This document shows, piece by piece, positions 15,936-23,994 of a stretch of 36,280 nt of DNA. The stretch lies in the NCBI GenBank assembly GCA_016935365.1, contig JAFGRB010000188.1:1-36280 (forward strand), read 5' to 3'. The stretch is from Deltaproteobacteria bacterium. GTDB lineage: Bacteria > Myxococcota > B64-G9. Both the position numbers and the translations under genes were made by a program. The notes under the pieces are model-generated. The model was not told the DNA's origin and ran no database searches. It worked only from the letters and a program-made list of their open reading frames with translations. Each line of letters begins with the position of its first letter. Positions within the stretch are counted from its first letter, which is position 1.

Positions 15936-16727
15936 CTACACGAGAGCATTGACGTACATGAAGATGGCTGCGGCGAGCGTGGTGAGGGCGAAGATGCTCT
16001 TCAGCACCTTCGGCTTGGTCTTCAAGGCCAGCTTGCCTCCGAGCAATCCGCCGATCAGGGCCACAGCGACTTGCGGCACGGCCCAGGACCACTCGATGCC
16101 GCTTTCGACCACGTGCCCCAGAAATCCCATGCCGGCCGTGGCGCCGACCATGACCGACGCCGTGCCGACGGCAAGCTTCATCGGCATCCGGCAGGCCAGC
16201 ACCATCAAGGGGATCAGGAAGGACCCGCCCGACACACCGACCATGCCGGCGAAAAAACCGGTCGCGATTGCGAAAGGAGCCGCGAGCCAAAGATTGACGT
16301 GGATTGTCACCTCGCCCGATTCGAAGGACCAGTGGCCGGACTTGGGGACCGAGGACGTGCTCTCGGAGACCGGATAGAGCATCAGGAAGCTGGCCAGCAC
16401 CAGCAGGCACGCAAAGACCAGCTTCAAGACGGTCCCCGCGAAGAAGTGCGCCAGGAGACCTCCGAAGAAGGCCGTCAGGCTGGCCGTAAGGCCTAAAAAG
16501 AGCGCCATGCGCCAGGCGACGTTCTTGTGCTTCTGGAAGACGATCAGCGCGGCCAGCGACGTGAAGCACATGATGAGCTGCCCCGTCGAGGCCGCCAGAT
16601 GCATGGAGGCGCCTGCGAGGACCTGCAGCAGGACATAGAAGTTGCCCCCACCGCGACCCGCCATGGTCATGAAGACCGCGATCAGAAAGACGGCCGGGAG
16701 CAGGAAGGCCATGTGCATGTTCGCCAT
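15936..16727 (-). CDS. TauE/SafE-family membrane permease
   Basis: The 263-residue product has about eight hydrophobic segments in two halves. The first includes MAFLLPAVFLIAVFMTMAGRGGG; the second starts with LAAPFAIATGFFAGMVGVSG followed by GGSFLIPLMVL, the G-rich repeat that marks TauE/SafE (DUF81) proteins, then GTASVMVGATAGMGFLGHVV. The family exports or imports small organic or sulfur anions such as sulfite and sulfoacetate; the substrate cannot be told here. The start at 16727 is chosen from the family length; ATGs 9 and 15 bases further in are also possible. It is divergent from the ABC-transporter operon over a 136-base gap with a palindromic site. Confidence 0.87.
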   Translation of the reverse strand: MANMHMAFLLPAVFLIAVFMTMAGRGGGNFYVLLQVLAGASMHLAASTGQLIMCFTSLAALIVFQKHKNVAWRMALFLGLTASLTAFFGGLLAHFFAGTVLKLVFACLLVLASFLMLYPVSESTSSVPKSGHWSFESGEVTIHVNLWLAAPFAIATGFFAGMVGVSGGSFLIPLMVLACRMPMKLAVGTASVMVGATAGMGFLGHVVESGIEWSWAVPQVAVALIGGLLGGKLALKTKPKVLKSIFALTTLAAAIFMYVNALV

Positions 16728-16789
16728 CGAGAGGACGTAGTTATTCTTCTTCCATTCGTCCAGCCCGCAGAGGATTGGATAAAAGTAGA

Positions 16790-16826
16790 CGATCGCTTAT
16801 TTTGCTTCAAGTAAGCGAAGCGATCG
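16790..16826. promoter_or_regulatory. Inverted repeat, candidate operator between divergent transporters
   Basis: CGATCGCTT (16790-16798) and AAGCGATCG (16818-16826) are perfect 9-bp arms around a 19-base loop. Nested arms CGCTTA/TAAGCG (16794-16799, 16812-16817) give a second pairing in the same loop. The spacing fits a dimeric repressor, and the site lies 40-60 bases upstream of both start codons. No regulator gene sits next to it. Confidence 0.5.
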
Positions 16827-16863
16827 ATGTTCTGCTGTGCAGGGCTGTGATAAGAGTCGGCAG

Positions 16864-17622
16864 GTGAGCGCCGCGAAGCGAAAGAAGAGGCGAGAGGGAG
16901 ACGGGCCGGTCGTCGAGATGAAGGCCGCGGGGCGGGCCTTCGGCGAGCGGGTCGTGCTCTCGGGCCTGAACCTCGAAGTCTCCGGGGGAGAGATGCTGGG
17001 CGTGGTCGGGCCGAACGGAGGCGGCAAGACCACGCTGCTGCTGCTCATGGCGGGCCTGCTCCGCCCGAGCATGGGCGAGGTGCTGGTCTGCGGCATCGAG
17101 GCCCATCGCCTGTCGCGGACCGCCGCGGGCCAGGTCGGCCTGGTGACGGCCCGCCCGGGTCTCTATCCGCTCCTGAGCGGCCGGGAGAACCTGTGGCACT
17201 TCGGCGGTCTGTTCGGGCTCTCGCCCGCCGATGTCGACGAGAAGGCCGAGCCCCTGGCCCGGGCGCTCGAGCTCACCGCCGGGCTCGACGAGCGGGCCGG
17301 GCAGGTCTCGACCGGCATGCAGCAGAAGCTGTCTCTGATCCGCGCGCTGCTCCTCTCTCCGAAGCTGCTCCTCTTCGACGAGCCCACGGCCAATCTCGAC
17401 CCGCTCGCCTCGAGGACGCTGTACGCCGAGGTCCGCAGGCGGGCCGATGCAGGGCTCGCCTGCGTCCTGGTGACGCATGATCTCCCGGCCGCCGAGGCGG
17501 TCTGCGAGCGGGTCCTGCTGGTCGACGGCGGAGTCAAGCGAGAGCTCCGCTTTTCGGAGCGCAGGGCGCCTCTGGTGGGGCCGCTGCTCGACGCCTGGCA
17601 GGAAGCGATCGGTGGCCGATGA
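16864..17622 (+). CDS. ABC transporter ATP-binding protein (NatA/CcmA type)
   Basis: The ~252-residue product has Walker A GPNGGGKTT (about residues 49-57), a Q-loop region (VGLVTARPGLYPLLSGRENL), a degenerate signature VSTGMQQKLSL, Walker B KLLLFDEPT and the switch His in VLVTHD. The altered signature is typical of ABC-2 exporter ATPases. Start: GTG 16864 with AAGAG about 8 bases upstream; GTG 16837 or ATG 16918 are alternatives. Its TGA overlaps the next ATG (17619-17622), so it pairs with that permease to move an unknown substrate across the inner membrane. Confidence 0.92.
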   Translation: MSAAKRKKRREGDGPVVEMKAAGRAFGERVVLSGLNLEVSGGEMLGVVGPNGGGKTTLLLLMAGLLRPSMGEVLVCGIEAHRLSRTAAGQVGLVTARPGLYPLLSGRENLWHFGGLFGLSPADVDEKAEPLARALELTAGLDERAGQVSTGMQQKLSLIRALLLSPKLLLFDEPTANLDPLASRTLYAEVRRRADAGLACVLVTHDLPAAEAVCERVLLVDGGVKRELRFSERRAPLVGPLLDAWQEAIGGR

Positions 17623-18392
17623 GGTCCGTCTTTCGCATCGCGCGAACCGAGGTGCTGGAGCACCGCAGGCAGCCGTGGATGATCTTCATCCTGGCAGCGA
17701 ACTACGCGCTGTGGATCTCGATCTTCGGCATTCTCTTCTTGATCCTCGACGGGATCGCGAGCCGGCCCGAGTCGCTGGCGGCTCTCGAGCAGCAGCTGAA
17801 GGGCTTCGGCATCGGTCTCGACGCCTTGTTGCAGCTCGCGACCTCGACCTTCGGCTCGCTGTGCTTCACGAACCTGCCGCTCTTCGTGGCGATCATGTCC
17901 GGCACCTCGGTGCTCCACGACCGGGACTGCGGCAGCATGCCCTTCCTCATGCTGGCACCGCTCACGCGCCGGCAGTTGCTCATGGGCAAGCTCGCAGGCG
18001 CCATGGCCATCCCGCTGTGCTTCCACCTGCTCTTCGTGGGGACGAGCAGCATCCTGCTGGGGCGCCTCGGATTGCTCGCGCCGTATGCCCACAAGCTCGG
18101 GGCATCGCCGGCATGGTGGATCGCCTTCCTCGTCGGCGCACCTGCGTCGGCGGCCTTCGTGGGCGCGCTCGGGACCGTCATCTCGGCGCTCTCCCGCGAC
18201 ATGCGCACCTCGATGCAGTACACGTCTTTCTTCATCGGACTGCTCAGCCTCGGCATCGGCTTCGTCCTGGTGGACGGCATACCGGAGGGCGCGGTGCTCC
18301 AGCTCGGCTACGCCGGCGGCTGCATGCTCGCATGCGCGCTCATCCTGCTCTTCGGCGCCCACTTGATCAGCAGGGACGTGACGGTCACATGA
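17619..18392 (+). CDS. ABC-2-type transporter permease
   Basis: The 257-residue membrane protein begins MRSVFRIARTEVLEHRRQPW, the cytoplasmic helix found before TM1 in ABC-2 permeases. About six hydrophobic segments follow (MIFILAANYALWISIFGILF; IPLCFHLLFVGTSSILLG; MQYTSFFIGLLSLGIGFVLV; AGGCMLACALILLFGAHLI). The GTSVLHDRDCGSMPFLMLAP stretch is the usual loop between TM2 and TM3. It overlaps the ATPase gene by 4 bases and the MFS gene by 4 bases. Together with the ATPase it should form a simple exporter; no substrate clue is visible. Confidence 0.88.
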   Translation: MRSVFRIARTEVLEHRRQPWMIFILAANYALWISIFGILFLILDGIASRPESLAALEQQLKGFGIGLDALLQLATSTFGSLCFTNLPLFVAIMSGTSVLHDRDCGSMPFLMLAPLTRRQLLMGKLAGAMAIPLCFHLLFVGTSSILLGRLGLLAPYAHKLGASPAWWIAFLVGAPASAAFVGALGTVISALSRDMRTSMQYTSFFIGLLSLGIGFVLVDGIPEGAVLQLGYAGGCMLACALILLFGAHLISRDVTVT

Positions 18393-19588
18393 GTTCAGAC
18401 TCCGAGACAGCGGGCAGGGGCACGCTGCTGGGCTTCCACAGGAACGTCGTCTTCGCCGGGCTGGTCAGCTTTCTGACCGACACCTCCACCAAGATGGTCT
18501 ACTCGGTGATGCCGCTCTTTCTGATGTCGCTCGGCGCCTCGAAGACCACGCTTTGCGTCATCGAGGGCATCGCCGAGAGCACGGCGGCGCTGGTCAAGAG
18601 CGCGTCCGGCTTCTTCAGCGACAAGATCGGCCGCAACAAGCCCTTCATGGCGATCGGCTACGCCGTCACGGCGATCGTGACGCCGGTCTACGCTGCGGCC
18701 GGCTCTCCGCTGCACGTGCTGCTGCTGCGCTTCGTCGAGCGCTTCGGCAAGGGGGTGCGCACGGCCCCGCGTGACAGCCTGGTGGCCGCGTCGGCGAAGG
18801 AAAACGACACCGGCCGCAGCTTCGGCCTGCACAAGGCCATGGACAACAGCGGGGCCATCGTCGGGCCCCTGCTCGCCTTCGGCGTGCTGTCGCTGGTGGC
18901 GGAGGGCTACCGGATCGTCTTCTTGCTGGCGGCGATTCCAGCAGCGCTCGGGGTGATCACCCTGCTCGCCTCGATCAAGGAGGCGGCCAGGCCGAAGGAG
19001 AGCCGCTATCTCAGGTTCCGATTCCGGGACCTGCCGAGGCGCTACTACCTGCTGCTCGGGATCGTCTTCCTCTTCACCCTGGGCAACTCGACCGACGCGT
19101 TGCTGCTCGTCAAGGCGAGCGAGGTCGGGGTGAAGATCGCGTTCGTCCCGCTGGTCTACCTGGTCTTCCACGTCGTATCGGTCCTGTTCTCGATCCCGCT
19201 CGGGAAGCTCTCCGACAGGATCGGCAGGGAGAAGGTCCTGGTCTTCGGCTACCTGCTGTACGCCGGGGTTTACTTCGGCTTCGGCTACAGCCGGGACCTC
19301 TGCGCGATCGTCGGGCTGTTTGCGCTCTACGGCCTGTACTCGGCGGCCACCGACGGCGTCCAGAAGGCCTTCGTCTCCGACCTGCTGGATGCGAACAAGC
19401 GGGGCACCGGGCTCGGCATCTACAACGCGATGCTCGGCCTGACGCTGCTGCCTGCCAGCATCATCGCGGGCGTCCTGTACGACCGGGTCGACTCCAGCGT
19501 GCCGTTCTACTTCGGCGCGGCCACCGCGGCGGCGGCCGCCGTCCTGATGATCGCGTTCCTGGGCTGCAATCGCCGCAGCCCGCCATGA
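18389..19588 (+). CDS. MFS transporter (12 TM)
   Basis: The 399-residue product begins MSSDSETAGRGTLLGFHRNV and has about 12 hydrophobic segments. The loop GFFSDKIGRNKPFMAIGYAV between TM2 and TM3 is the MFS GxxxDRxGRR-type motif, and GKLSDRIGREKVLVFGYLLY repeats it in the second half. RTAPRDSLVAASAKENDTGR and FGLHKAMDNSGAIVGPLLAF match the drug/metabolite:H+ antiporter type. ATG 18389 overlaps the permease TGA as ATGA, so the protein is made with the ABC exporter. A second, unrelated exporter coupled to an ABC exporter suggests a shared substrate or stress, but that is inference. Confidence 0.9.
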   Translation: MSSDSETAGRGTLLGFHRNVVFAGLVSFLTDTSTKMVYSVMPLFLMSLGASKTTLCVIEGIAESTAALVKSASGFFSDKIGRNKPFMAIGYAVTAIVTPVYAAAGSPLHVLLLRFVERFGKGVRTAPRDSLVAASAKENDTGRSFGLHKAMDNSGAIVGPLLAFGVLSLVAEGYRIVFLLAAIPAALGVITLLASIKEAARPKESRYLRFRFRDLPRRYYLLLGIVFLFTLGNSTDALLLVKASEVGVKIAFVPLVYLVFHVVSVLFSIPLGKLSDRIGREKVLVFGYLLYAGVYFGFGYSRDLCAIVGLFALYGLYSAATDGVQKAFVSDLLDANKRGTGLGIYNAMLGLTLLPASIIAGVLYDRVDSSVPFYFGAATAAAAAVLMIAFLGCNRRSPP

Positions 19589-19598
19589 AGCGGGAGCG

Positions 19599-20390
19599 TT
19601 ACTTCAGGCGAGCGACCCGTCTGGCGATCCGCTTGCGGATGGCCTCGTAGCTCGGCGGTGGGCCCTTCTGCAGGACCTCGCCGTCGAGGAGGACCTCGTC
19701 GGCGACGCCCCACTCGGCGACCGCGCTCCTGGCCGAGGTGTCGATCTCGCGGAAGACGACCGCGTCGCCGAACTCGGCCGCTGCGCGCTTGGCCCGCTCG
19801 TAGACCAGGTTCTGCGCCAGGCACCAGCCGCTCGAGAAAGCGGTCAGGTCGACCTTCCCGGGCACGGGCGCGGGCAGCTTGTTCGTCTTGGGGAACCAGC
19901 GCGGCGGCCGGGCATCGTCGCGGAAGGGCTTCCACAGCAGGACCGCGAGGCCCTGTCGATCCGCCTTGCGGTAGCCGTGCTTCTTGAACCACGACGCCTT
20001 CATCCAGAATGGGAGCCAGATGCCCCAGGAGGCCATCCCGCTGGCGCCGAGCGCGCGGGCGTCCTGCTCGGCGGCGGCCAGCAAGGCCTTGCCCATGCCG
20101 CGCTTCCGGAAGTTGCCCCGGCCCTGCTTGTAGCCGTGCACGTGGATGCAGTAGATGAAGTACAGCCCCTCGCCGTCGACGTGCGAGTGCTCGATCGGCC
20201 CGTACTGGATCATGCCGCCCTCGACGCCGTCGTCGTCCAGGGCGAGCTTGGCCCGCAGCCCGTGATGCTTCATTCCGCGGTCCAGCCACTGGCGGCGCTT
20301 CGGTCCCGACTCCTTCGCGTCTGCGGACCAATCCTCGAGGCACAGGCAGAACAGGTCTTTTTTGTCTTCCGGGAGATCGATGACCCTCAT
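19599..20390 (-). CDS. GNAT acetyltransferase with C-terminal YoaP/thioredoxin-like domain
   Basis: From ATG 20390 (GGAG about 9 bases upstream; an 11-residue upstream extension is rejected) the product is 263 residues. The N-terminal ~170 residues are GNAT: YGPIEHSHVDGEGLYFIYCI, the acetyl-CoA loop GRGNFRKRGMGKALLAAAEQ, then WLPFWMKASWFKKHGYRKAD. The C-terminal ~90 residues (DLTAFSSGWCLAQNLVYERA, VVFREIDTSA, GVADEVLLDGEVLQKGPPPS) resemble a thioredoxin-like YoaP domain with a single Cys. The acceptor is unknown. It lies downstream of the hibernation-factor gene on the same strand, with a 90-base gap. Confidence 0.82.
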   Translation of the reverse strand: MRVIDLPEDKKDLFCLCLEDWSADAKESGPKRRQWLDRGMKHHGLRAKLALDDDGVEGGMIQYGPIEHSHVDGEGLYFIYCIHVHGYKQGRGNFRKRGMGKALLAAAEQDARALGASGMASWGIWLPFWMKASWFKKHGYRKADRQGLAVLLWKPFRDDARPPRWFPKTNKLPAPVPGKVDLTAFSSGWCLAQNLVYERAKRAAAEFGDAVVFREIDTSARSAVAEWGVADEVLLDGEVLQKGPPPSYEAIRKRIARRVARLK

Positions 20391-20480
20391 CGCGCTTGCG
20401 CTCCTTTCTGGCATACAGGACACGATAGGGATACATCAGGCACGCCCGGGAGACAATCTCCGTTCGGGCCGCATCGCGCC

Positions 20481-20858
20481 TCATCCGACCACGTGACCGA
20501 GATGCGCCTGGAAGTGGCCGTGTCGCCGCGCGTCGTGACGGTCCAGGTATGCGCTGACGGCGTGCTCGACCGCGTGGAATGCGCGGTAGACAGCCGCCGG
20601 GGCGCATACGGACTCGTCCGGATCATCGCTCCTCTTCGACGACACGATCACCTTTCCGCGCAGCTCGACGCTCACCTGGGCTCGGACTGGATTTCCGGTG
20701 CGGTGACGCCGGTGGCGCTTCTCGACGAGCACGGCGAGGCTCACGATCTGCGGGTGACGCCGCCGGAGCGCCCGGGCCTCGTGCTCGACGATCCCGACGA
20801 GATCGTCGGCCCGATCGATGCGGCGAAAGCGTACGGATATCGACTTGTCGGCTGCCAT
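20481..20858 (-). CDS. Short HPF/RaiA-type (sigma-54 modulation / S30EA) protein
   Basis: The 125-residue product matches the ribosome hibernation-promoting factor fold in length and layout: SISVRFRRIDRADDLVGIVE, HEARALRRRHPQIVSLAVLV, the basic HRTGNPVRAQVSVELRG strand, and a final helix AVYRAFHAVEHAVSAYLDRH. Short HPFs bind the decoding centre of the small subunit in resting cells. Start: ATG 20858 with AAGGAGGA at ideal spacing; a 6-residue upstream extension is unsupported. The strong ribosome-binding site and small size suit a highly expressed stress protein. Family call is from pattern only. Confidence 0.7.
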   Translation of the reverse strand: MAADKSISVRFRRIDRADDLVGIVEHEARALRRRHPQIVSLAVLVEKRHRRHRTGNPVRAQVSVELRGKVIVSSKRSDDPDESVCAPAAVYRAFHAVEHAVSAYLDRHDARRHGHFQAHLGHVVG

Positions 20859-20966
20859 GGGCTTCCTCCTTCGCACCGCGTACGGGCAAACCGATGAGCG
20901 GGCCTGTCTATTCCATCATCTCGCCGGCCCTTGCCAGATGCGAACGCGTGGTATAGATGGGAAGAG

Positions 20967-21677
20967 ATGAGACGGGTCTGGATTCCGATCGCGGCCTTGG
21001 CGCTGGCGTCGTTGGGGATCTGCTTGCTCTGGCCCAAGAGCCCGGAGATCGAGACGCCGGTGGAGCCGGAGCCGGAGCCGGTCTCGACTCCGAGCCCGCT
21101 TCGCGAACGGCCGGCGGAGGCGCTCCCCGCCGAGTCGGTTCAGGCCATCGATCCGGCCGAGCTGCTGCGCGTCCTGGAGGAGCTGTCGAAGAGCCAGCAG
21201 GCGATGGAGGACTGGTACCGAGAGCTCGCGCGGGTCTGCGAGAGGCTGACCCGGAGCGGGCACTACGATGAAGCCCTGCAGTGTCTGCTGCTCTTCGGCG
21301 ACAGCGGCGAGGACAACGCCGACTTCCACAGGCTCCTGGGCGAGGTCCACCAGCTTCGGGGCGAGGACAGGGAGGCGTACTGGTGCAACTTGAAGTACCT
21401 GGAGCTCGAGCCGGACGGCCCGCACGCGAGCGCAATCCGGCTCCGCATCGACGAGTACGAGAGGCGGCTCGACGAGAAGAGCCCTCCGGAGGACGTGGAG
21501 GAGCGCCTGCGCCAGGCCAAGCTGCTCTACGAGGAGGCGTACATCCTGCATGCGAAATCCGCCGAGCGCGCCGTGCGCAGGCTTCAGCGCGCCCTGGAGC
21601 TGCTGCCCGAAGGCGAGCAGGTCTACCGGAGCAAGATCGAGAAGCTCCTGGAGAGGATCGAGTCCGGGCCGGACTGA
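20967..21677 (+). CDS. Single-pass membrane protein with TPR-like helical domain
   Basis: The 236-residue product starts at ATG 20967 with GGGAAGAG just before it; twelve in-frame upstream residues are not supported. MRRVWIPIAALALASLGICL is an uncleaved signal anchor. A Pro/Glu spacer (PVEPEPEPVSTPSP) follows, then TPR-like helix pairs: LARVCERLTRSGHYDEALQC, EDNADFHRLLGEVHQLRGED and AKLLYEEAYILHAKSAERAV. Bitopic TPR proteins of this size often scaffold periplasmic or envelope assemblies. The gene is convergent with the CPBP protease gene, 6 bases between stops. Partner unknown. Confidence 0.72.
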   Translation: MRRVWIPIAALALASLGICLLWPKSPEIETPVEPEPEPVSTPSPLRERPAEALPAESVQAIDPAELLRVLEELSKSQQAMEDWYRELARVCERLTRSGHYDEALQCLLLFGDSGEDNADFHRLLGEVHQLRGEDREAYWCNLKYLELEPDGPHASAIRLRIDEYERRLDEKSPPEDVEERLRQAKLLYEEAYILHAKSAERAVRRLQRALELLPEGEQVYRSKIEKLLERIESGPD

Positions 21678-21683
21678 GCCCTG

Positions 21684-22619
21684 TCAGCGGGTGATCGGCT
21701 CCTTCGACACGAACCTGTCGTGGGCCAAGAAGCCGCAGACGATCACCAGCTCGGCGGCCAGCCAGGTCAGGCTGCCCATGCCGACCGTGATCTCCGAGCC
21801 GCCGGCCAGCGGCGCCACCGCGAGCAGCATCGCGGCCTCGGTCGTGCCGTGGAAGAGGCCGACTGCGAGGGACGAGCCGGCGCGCTCGCGCAGGTAGGCG
21901 TGCCCCACGGACACGAGCAGGCAGTGGGCGCTCAGGAGCGCGGCGCCCAGGCCTGGATGCTGCGGGAAGCCGTAGCCCAGCGCGAGCAGCGGCAGGTGCC
22001 AGCCCGCCCAGAGCAGCCCGGTGACGAGCGCGTTGCGAAAGAAGCCCAGCGGGCGGAGCGCCCCGTGCACGAAGCCCCGCCAGCCGATCTCCTCGCCGCA
22101 GCCGGCCAGAAAGGACATGCTGACGCTGGATAGGAGCCCCATCGGCACGAGGAGCAGGACCGTCGGCAAGCCGGCCTGCTCGGCTGTCCGCGCGAGCAGG
22201 TCGAGCTGCTCGGGCGAGAGGATCCTGGCCTCGACGGCCGGCTGCAGGGAGCCGTCCCAGCGCACGCCCGGGACCAGCAGCCCGAAGCCGAGCGCCAGCA
22301 GGCAGAGCAGCCAGGGGACCAGCAGGGCGACCAGGAGCCAGCGGTCGAAGCGCAGCCGCAGCGCGAGCGAATCGCGAAGCGGCATGCGCCAGAGCCAGCG
22401 GCCGAGCGCGATGGCCGAGAGCGCCGGCACGAGCGAGGATGCCTGCGCGAAGAAGACCCACGAGCTGTCCTCGAAGCTCCCCCCGGATGCCAGGAAGGCG
22501 CCCACCAGCCCGTAGCTCACGGCGTAGACGAGCAGGTAGTAGAAGGCCACCCGTCGCCAGCGCACCCGCGGCGGCTGGGCTTCGGCGGGTGCGCCCTCGA
22601 TTTGCCCGGCTGGCTGCAT
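21684..22619 (-). CDS. CPBP-family intramembrane metalloprotease
   Basis: The 311-residue product has about eight hydrophobic segments. The family signature is complete: GCGEEIGWRGF (EExxxR motif), then LLWAGWHLPL (FxxxH-like His) and a late GLFHGTTEAAML His. CPBP enzymes are membrane-embedded glutamyl proteases or bacteriocin-maturation/self-immunity factors (CAAX-protease-like, Abi). No prenylation or bacteriocin genes are nearby. The start at 22619 has a weak ribosome-binding site; the divergent MBL-fold gene's start is about 100 bases away. Confidence 0.9.
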   Translation of the reverse strand: MQPAGQIEGAPAEAQPPRVRWRRVAFYYLLVYAVSYGLVGAFLASGGSFEDSSWVFFAQASSLVPALSAIALGRWLWRMPLRDSLALRLRFDRWLLVALLVPWLLCLLALGFGLLVPGVRWDGSLQPAVEARILSPEQLDLLARTAEQAGLPTVLLLVPMGLLSSVSMSFLAGCGEEIGWRGFVHGALRPLGFFRNALVTGLLWAGWHLPLLALGYGFPQHPGLGAALLSAHCLLVSVGHAYLRERAGSSLAVGLFHGTTEAAMLLAVAPLAGGSEITVGMGSLTWLAAELVIVCGFLAHDRFVSKEPITR

Positions 22620-22727
22620 CGAGAGGAGATCCTAGCCCTGCGGTCAGGTGAGATCAACGTGATCGCCGCGGGAAGCTTGCGTCTTCGGGGCGGTCTTGAT
22701 TACCTGGTGTCCAGCGAGGCAGAATCC

Positions 22728-23696
22728 ATGGACCGCGTCTTCCGGCTCGAGCTGCCCACGCCTTTCCCGGTCGGCCCGGCCAACGCCTGGTGGCTCGACG
22801 GGCCCGAGCCGATGCTGATCGACGCGGGCGCGTACACGCGGGAGAGCCTGTCCGTCCTGGAGGCGGGTCTCGCCTCGCGCGGCCGGCGGCTCGAGGAAGT
22901 ACGGCGCGTTCTGCTGACCCACGATCACGTCGACCACGCCGGCTCCGCGGGCGAGATCGCCCGCCGCAGCGGCGCGCGCGTGTCGCTGCACGAGCGCGGT
23001 CGGCTCACACTCCAACGCTCGCCGGAGGAGATCGCGGCGGTGGGCGCGTTTCTCTCGCGCTGCGGCCTCCCCGGAGAGCTGATCGCGCGCGCCTGGTCGG
23101 TCTTCCGGCGCAGCGAGCGGGTCGCGGCTCCCGAGCCCGTGACCGAGTCGGCGATCGATCGTCTGAAGGGCGGGGATGAAGTCGAAAGCCCGCTCGGCCC
23201 GCTTACGGTCCTGGCCACCCCCGGCCACAGCCCGGATCACCTGTGCTTCCTGGCGCGAGAGGCCGGGCTGCTGTTCTGCGGCGACACGCTGCTGGCGGAC
23301 ATCACGCCCAACCCGATCCTCTACCTCGATCCCGAGGACGGCTTCCGGCGCAGCCCGAGCCTGCTCGCCTATCTCGACTCCCTGGCCATGCTGGCCGAGC
23401 TGCCGCTTCGCCTGGCCCACCCGGGCCACGGGCCGGACATCCCGGACGCAGCCGCGCTGATCGCGCAGAACCTCGCCTTCGTGGAGAGCCGGAAGCGGGA
23501 CTTCATCGCGGCCGCCGGAGGCGGTGCCGCGAGCCCGTATGCGCTCGCCCGCGCGGTCTTCGGCGAGCAGGACGTGATCGGACAGTTCCTGGCCCTGTCC
23601 GAGACCGTCGCCTACCTCGACCTGCTGGAGCGCGACGAGGGCTTTTGCGTCGCCTGGGACGAAGATCCCATCCGGATCGCATGCGAAGAGAGGTGA
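22728..23696 (+). CDS. Metallo-beta-lactamase-fold hydrolase
   Basis: From ATG 22728 (GAGG 8 bases upstream) the product is 322 residues. The MBL zinc motif HDHVDH sits at about residues 65-70, the next metal His in ATPGHSPDHLCF, the bridging Asp in FCGDTLLADITPN, and a final metal His in LAHPGHGPDI. N-terminal strands (NAWWLDGPEPMLIDAG) are canonical. After the lactamase core is a helical domain of ~90 residues that shapes the active site in glyoxalase-II/LACTB2-like members. Predicted cytosolic; it probably hydrolyses a thioester or phosphodiester. Substrate unknown. Confidence 0.9.
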   Translation: MDRVFRLELPTPFPVGPANAWWLDGPEPMLIDAGAYTRESLSVLEAGLASRGRRLEEVRRVLLTHDHVDHAGSAGEIARRSGARVSLHERGRLTLQRSPEEIAAVGAFLSRCGLPGELIARAWSVFRRSERVAAPEPVTESAIDRLKGGDEVESPLGPLTVLATPGHSPDHLCFLAREAGLLFCGDTLLADITPNPILYLDPEDGFRRSPSLLAYLDSLAMLAELPLRLAHPGHGPDIPDAAALIAQNLAFVESRKRDFIAAAGGGAASPYALARAVFGEQDVIGQFLALSETVAYLDLLERDEGFCVAWDEDPIRIACEER

Positions 23697-23994
23697 CGTT
23701 ATTTCGGTCGCCGCGTGCCGCCCGCCATAACTTGCAAGATGGGAAAGAGGGGGACGGAGGTGACAAAGGCCCTGTTTTTTCGCTAGGTTTCTGACGGTTT
23801 TTGTTTACTTCCCGCGCCGGGCGTGCTAGTCATATACCCACTTGTGTGGAGGAAAAAACAACCACCTGCATATCGCGTTCTGATTTGAAGGGCATCAATC
23901 CTCTCGTCCAAGCCCGGCCGTTCTGACAAAGCACCCCGGAATTCGGCGAAAAAAGACGCAAGGCCTGACAAGCAGACCCGCAGAAAGACCCACA
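23697..23994. promoter_or_regulatory. 298-base A/T-richer leader upstream of the DEAD-box helicase
   Basis: This has no gene and is less GC-rich than the flanks. GGGGGACGGAGGTGAC (about 23750-23765) followed by a T6 run (23775-23780) could be a decayed terminator or repeat end. A possible promoter is TTTACT (23804-23809), 17 bases, TAGTCA (23827-23832). Downstream, GGAGG (23848-23852) followed by AAAAAA has no start codon in reach, and the helicase ATG at 23995 has no clear ribosome-binding site. Long structured leaders are known for cold-inducible RNA helicases; that this is one is inference. Confidence 0.4.

Noticed and set aside
22602-22727. Upstream start (22602) for the MBL-fold gene
   Set aside because: The extra 42 residues are not conserved-looking and overlap the divergent CPBP start; ATG 22728 has a ribosome-binding site.
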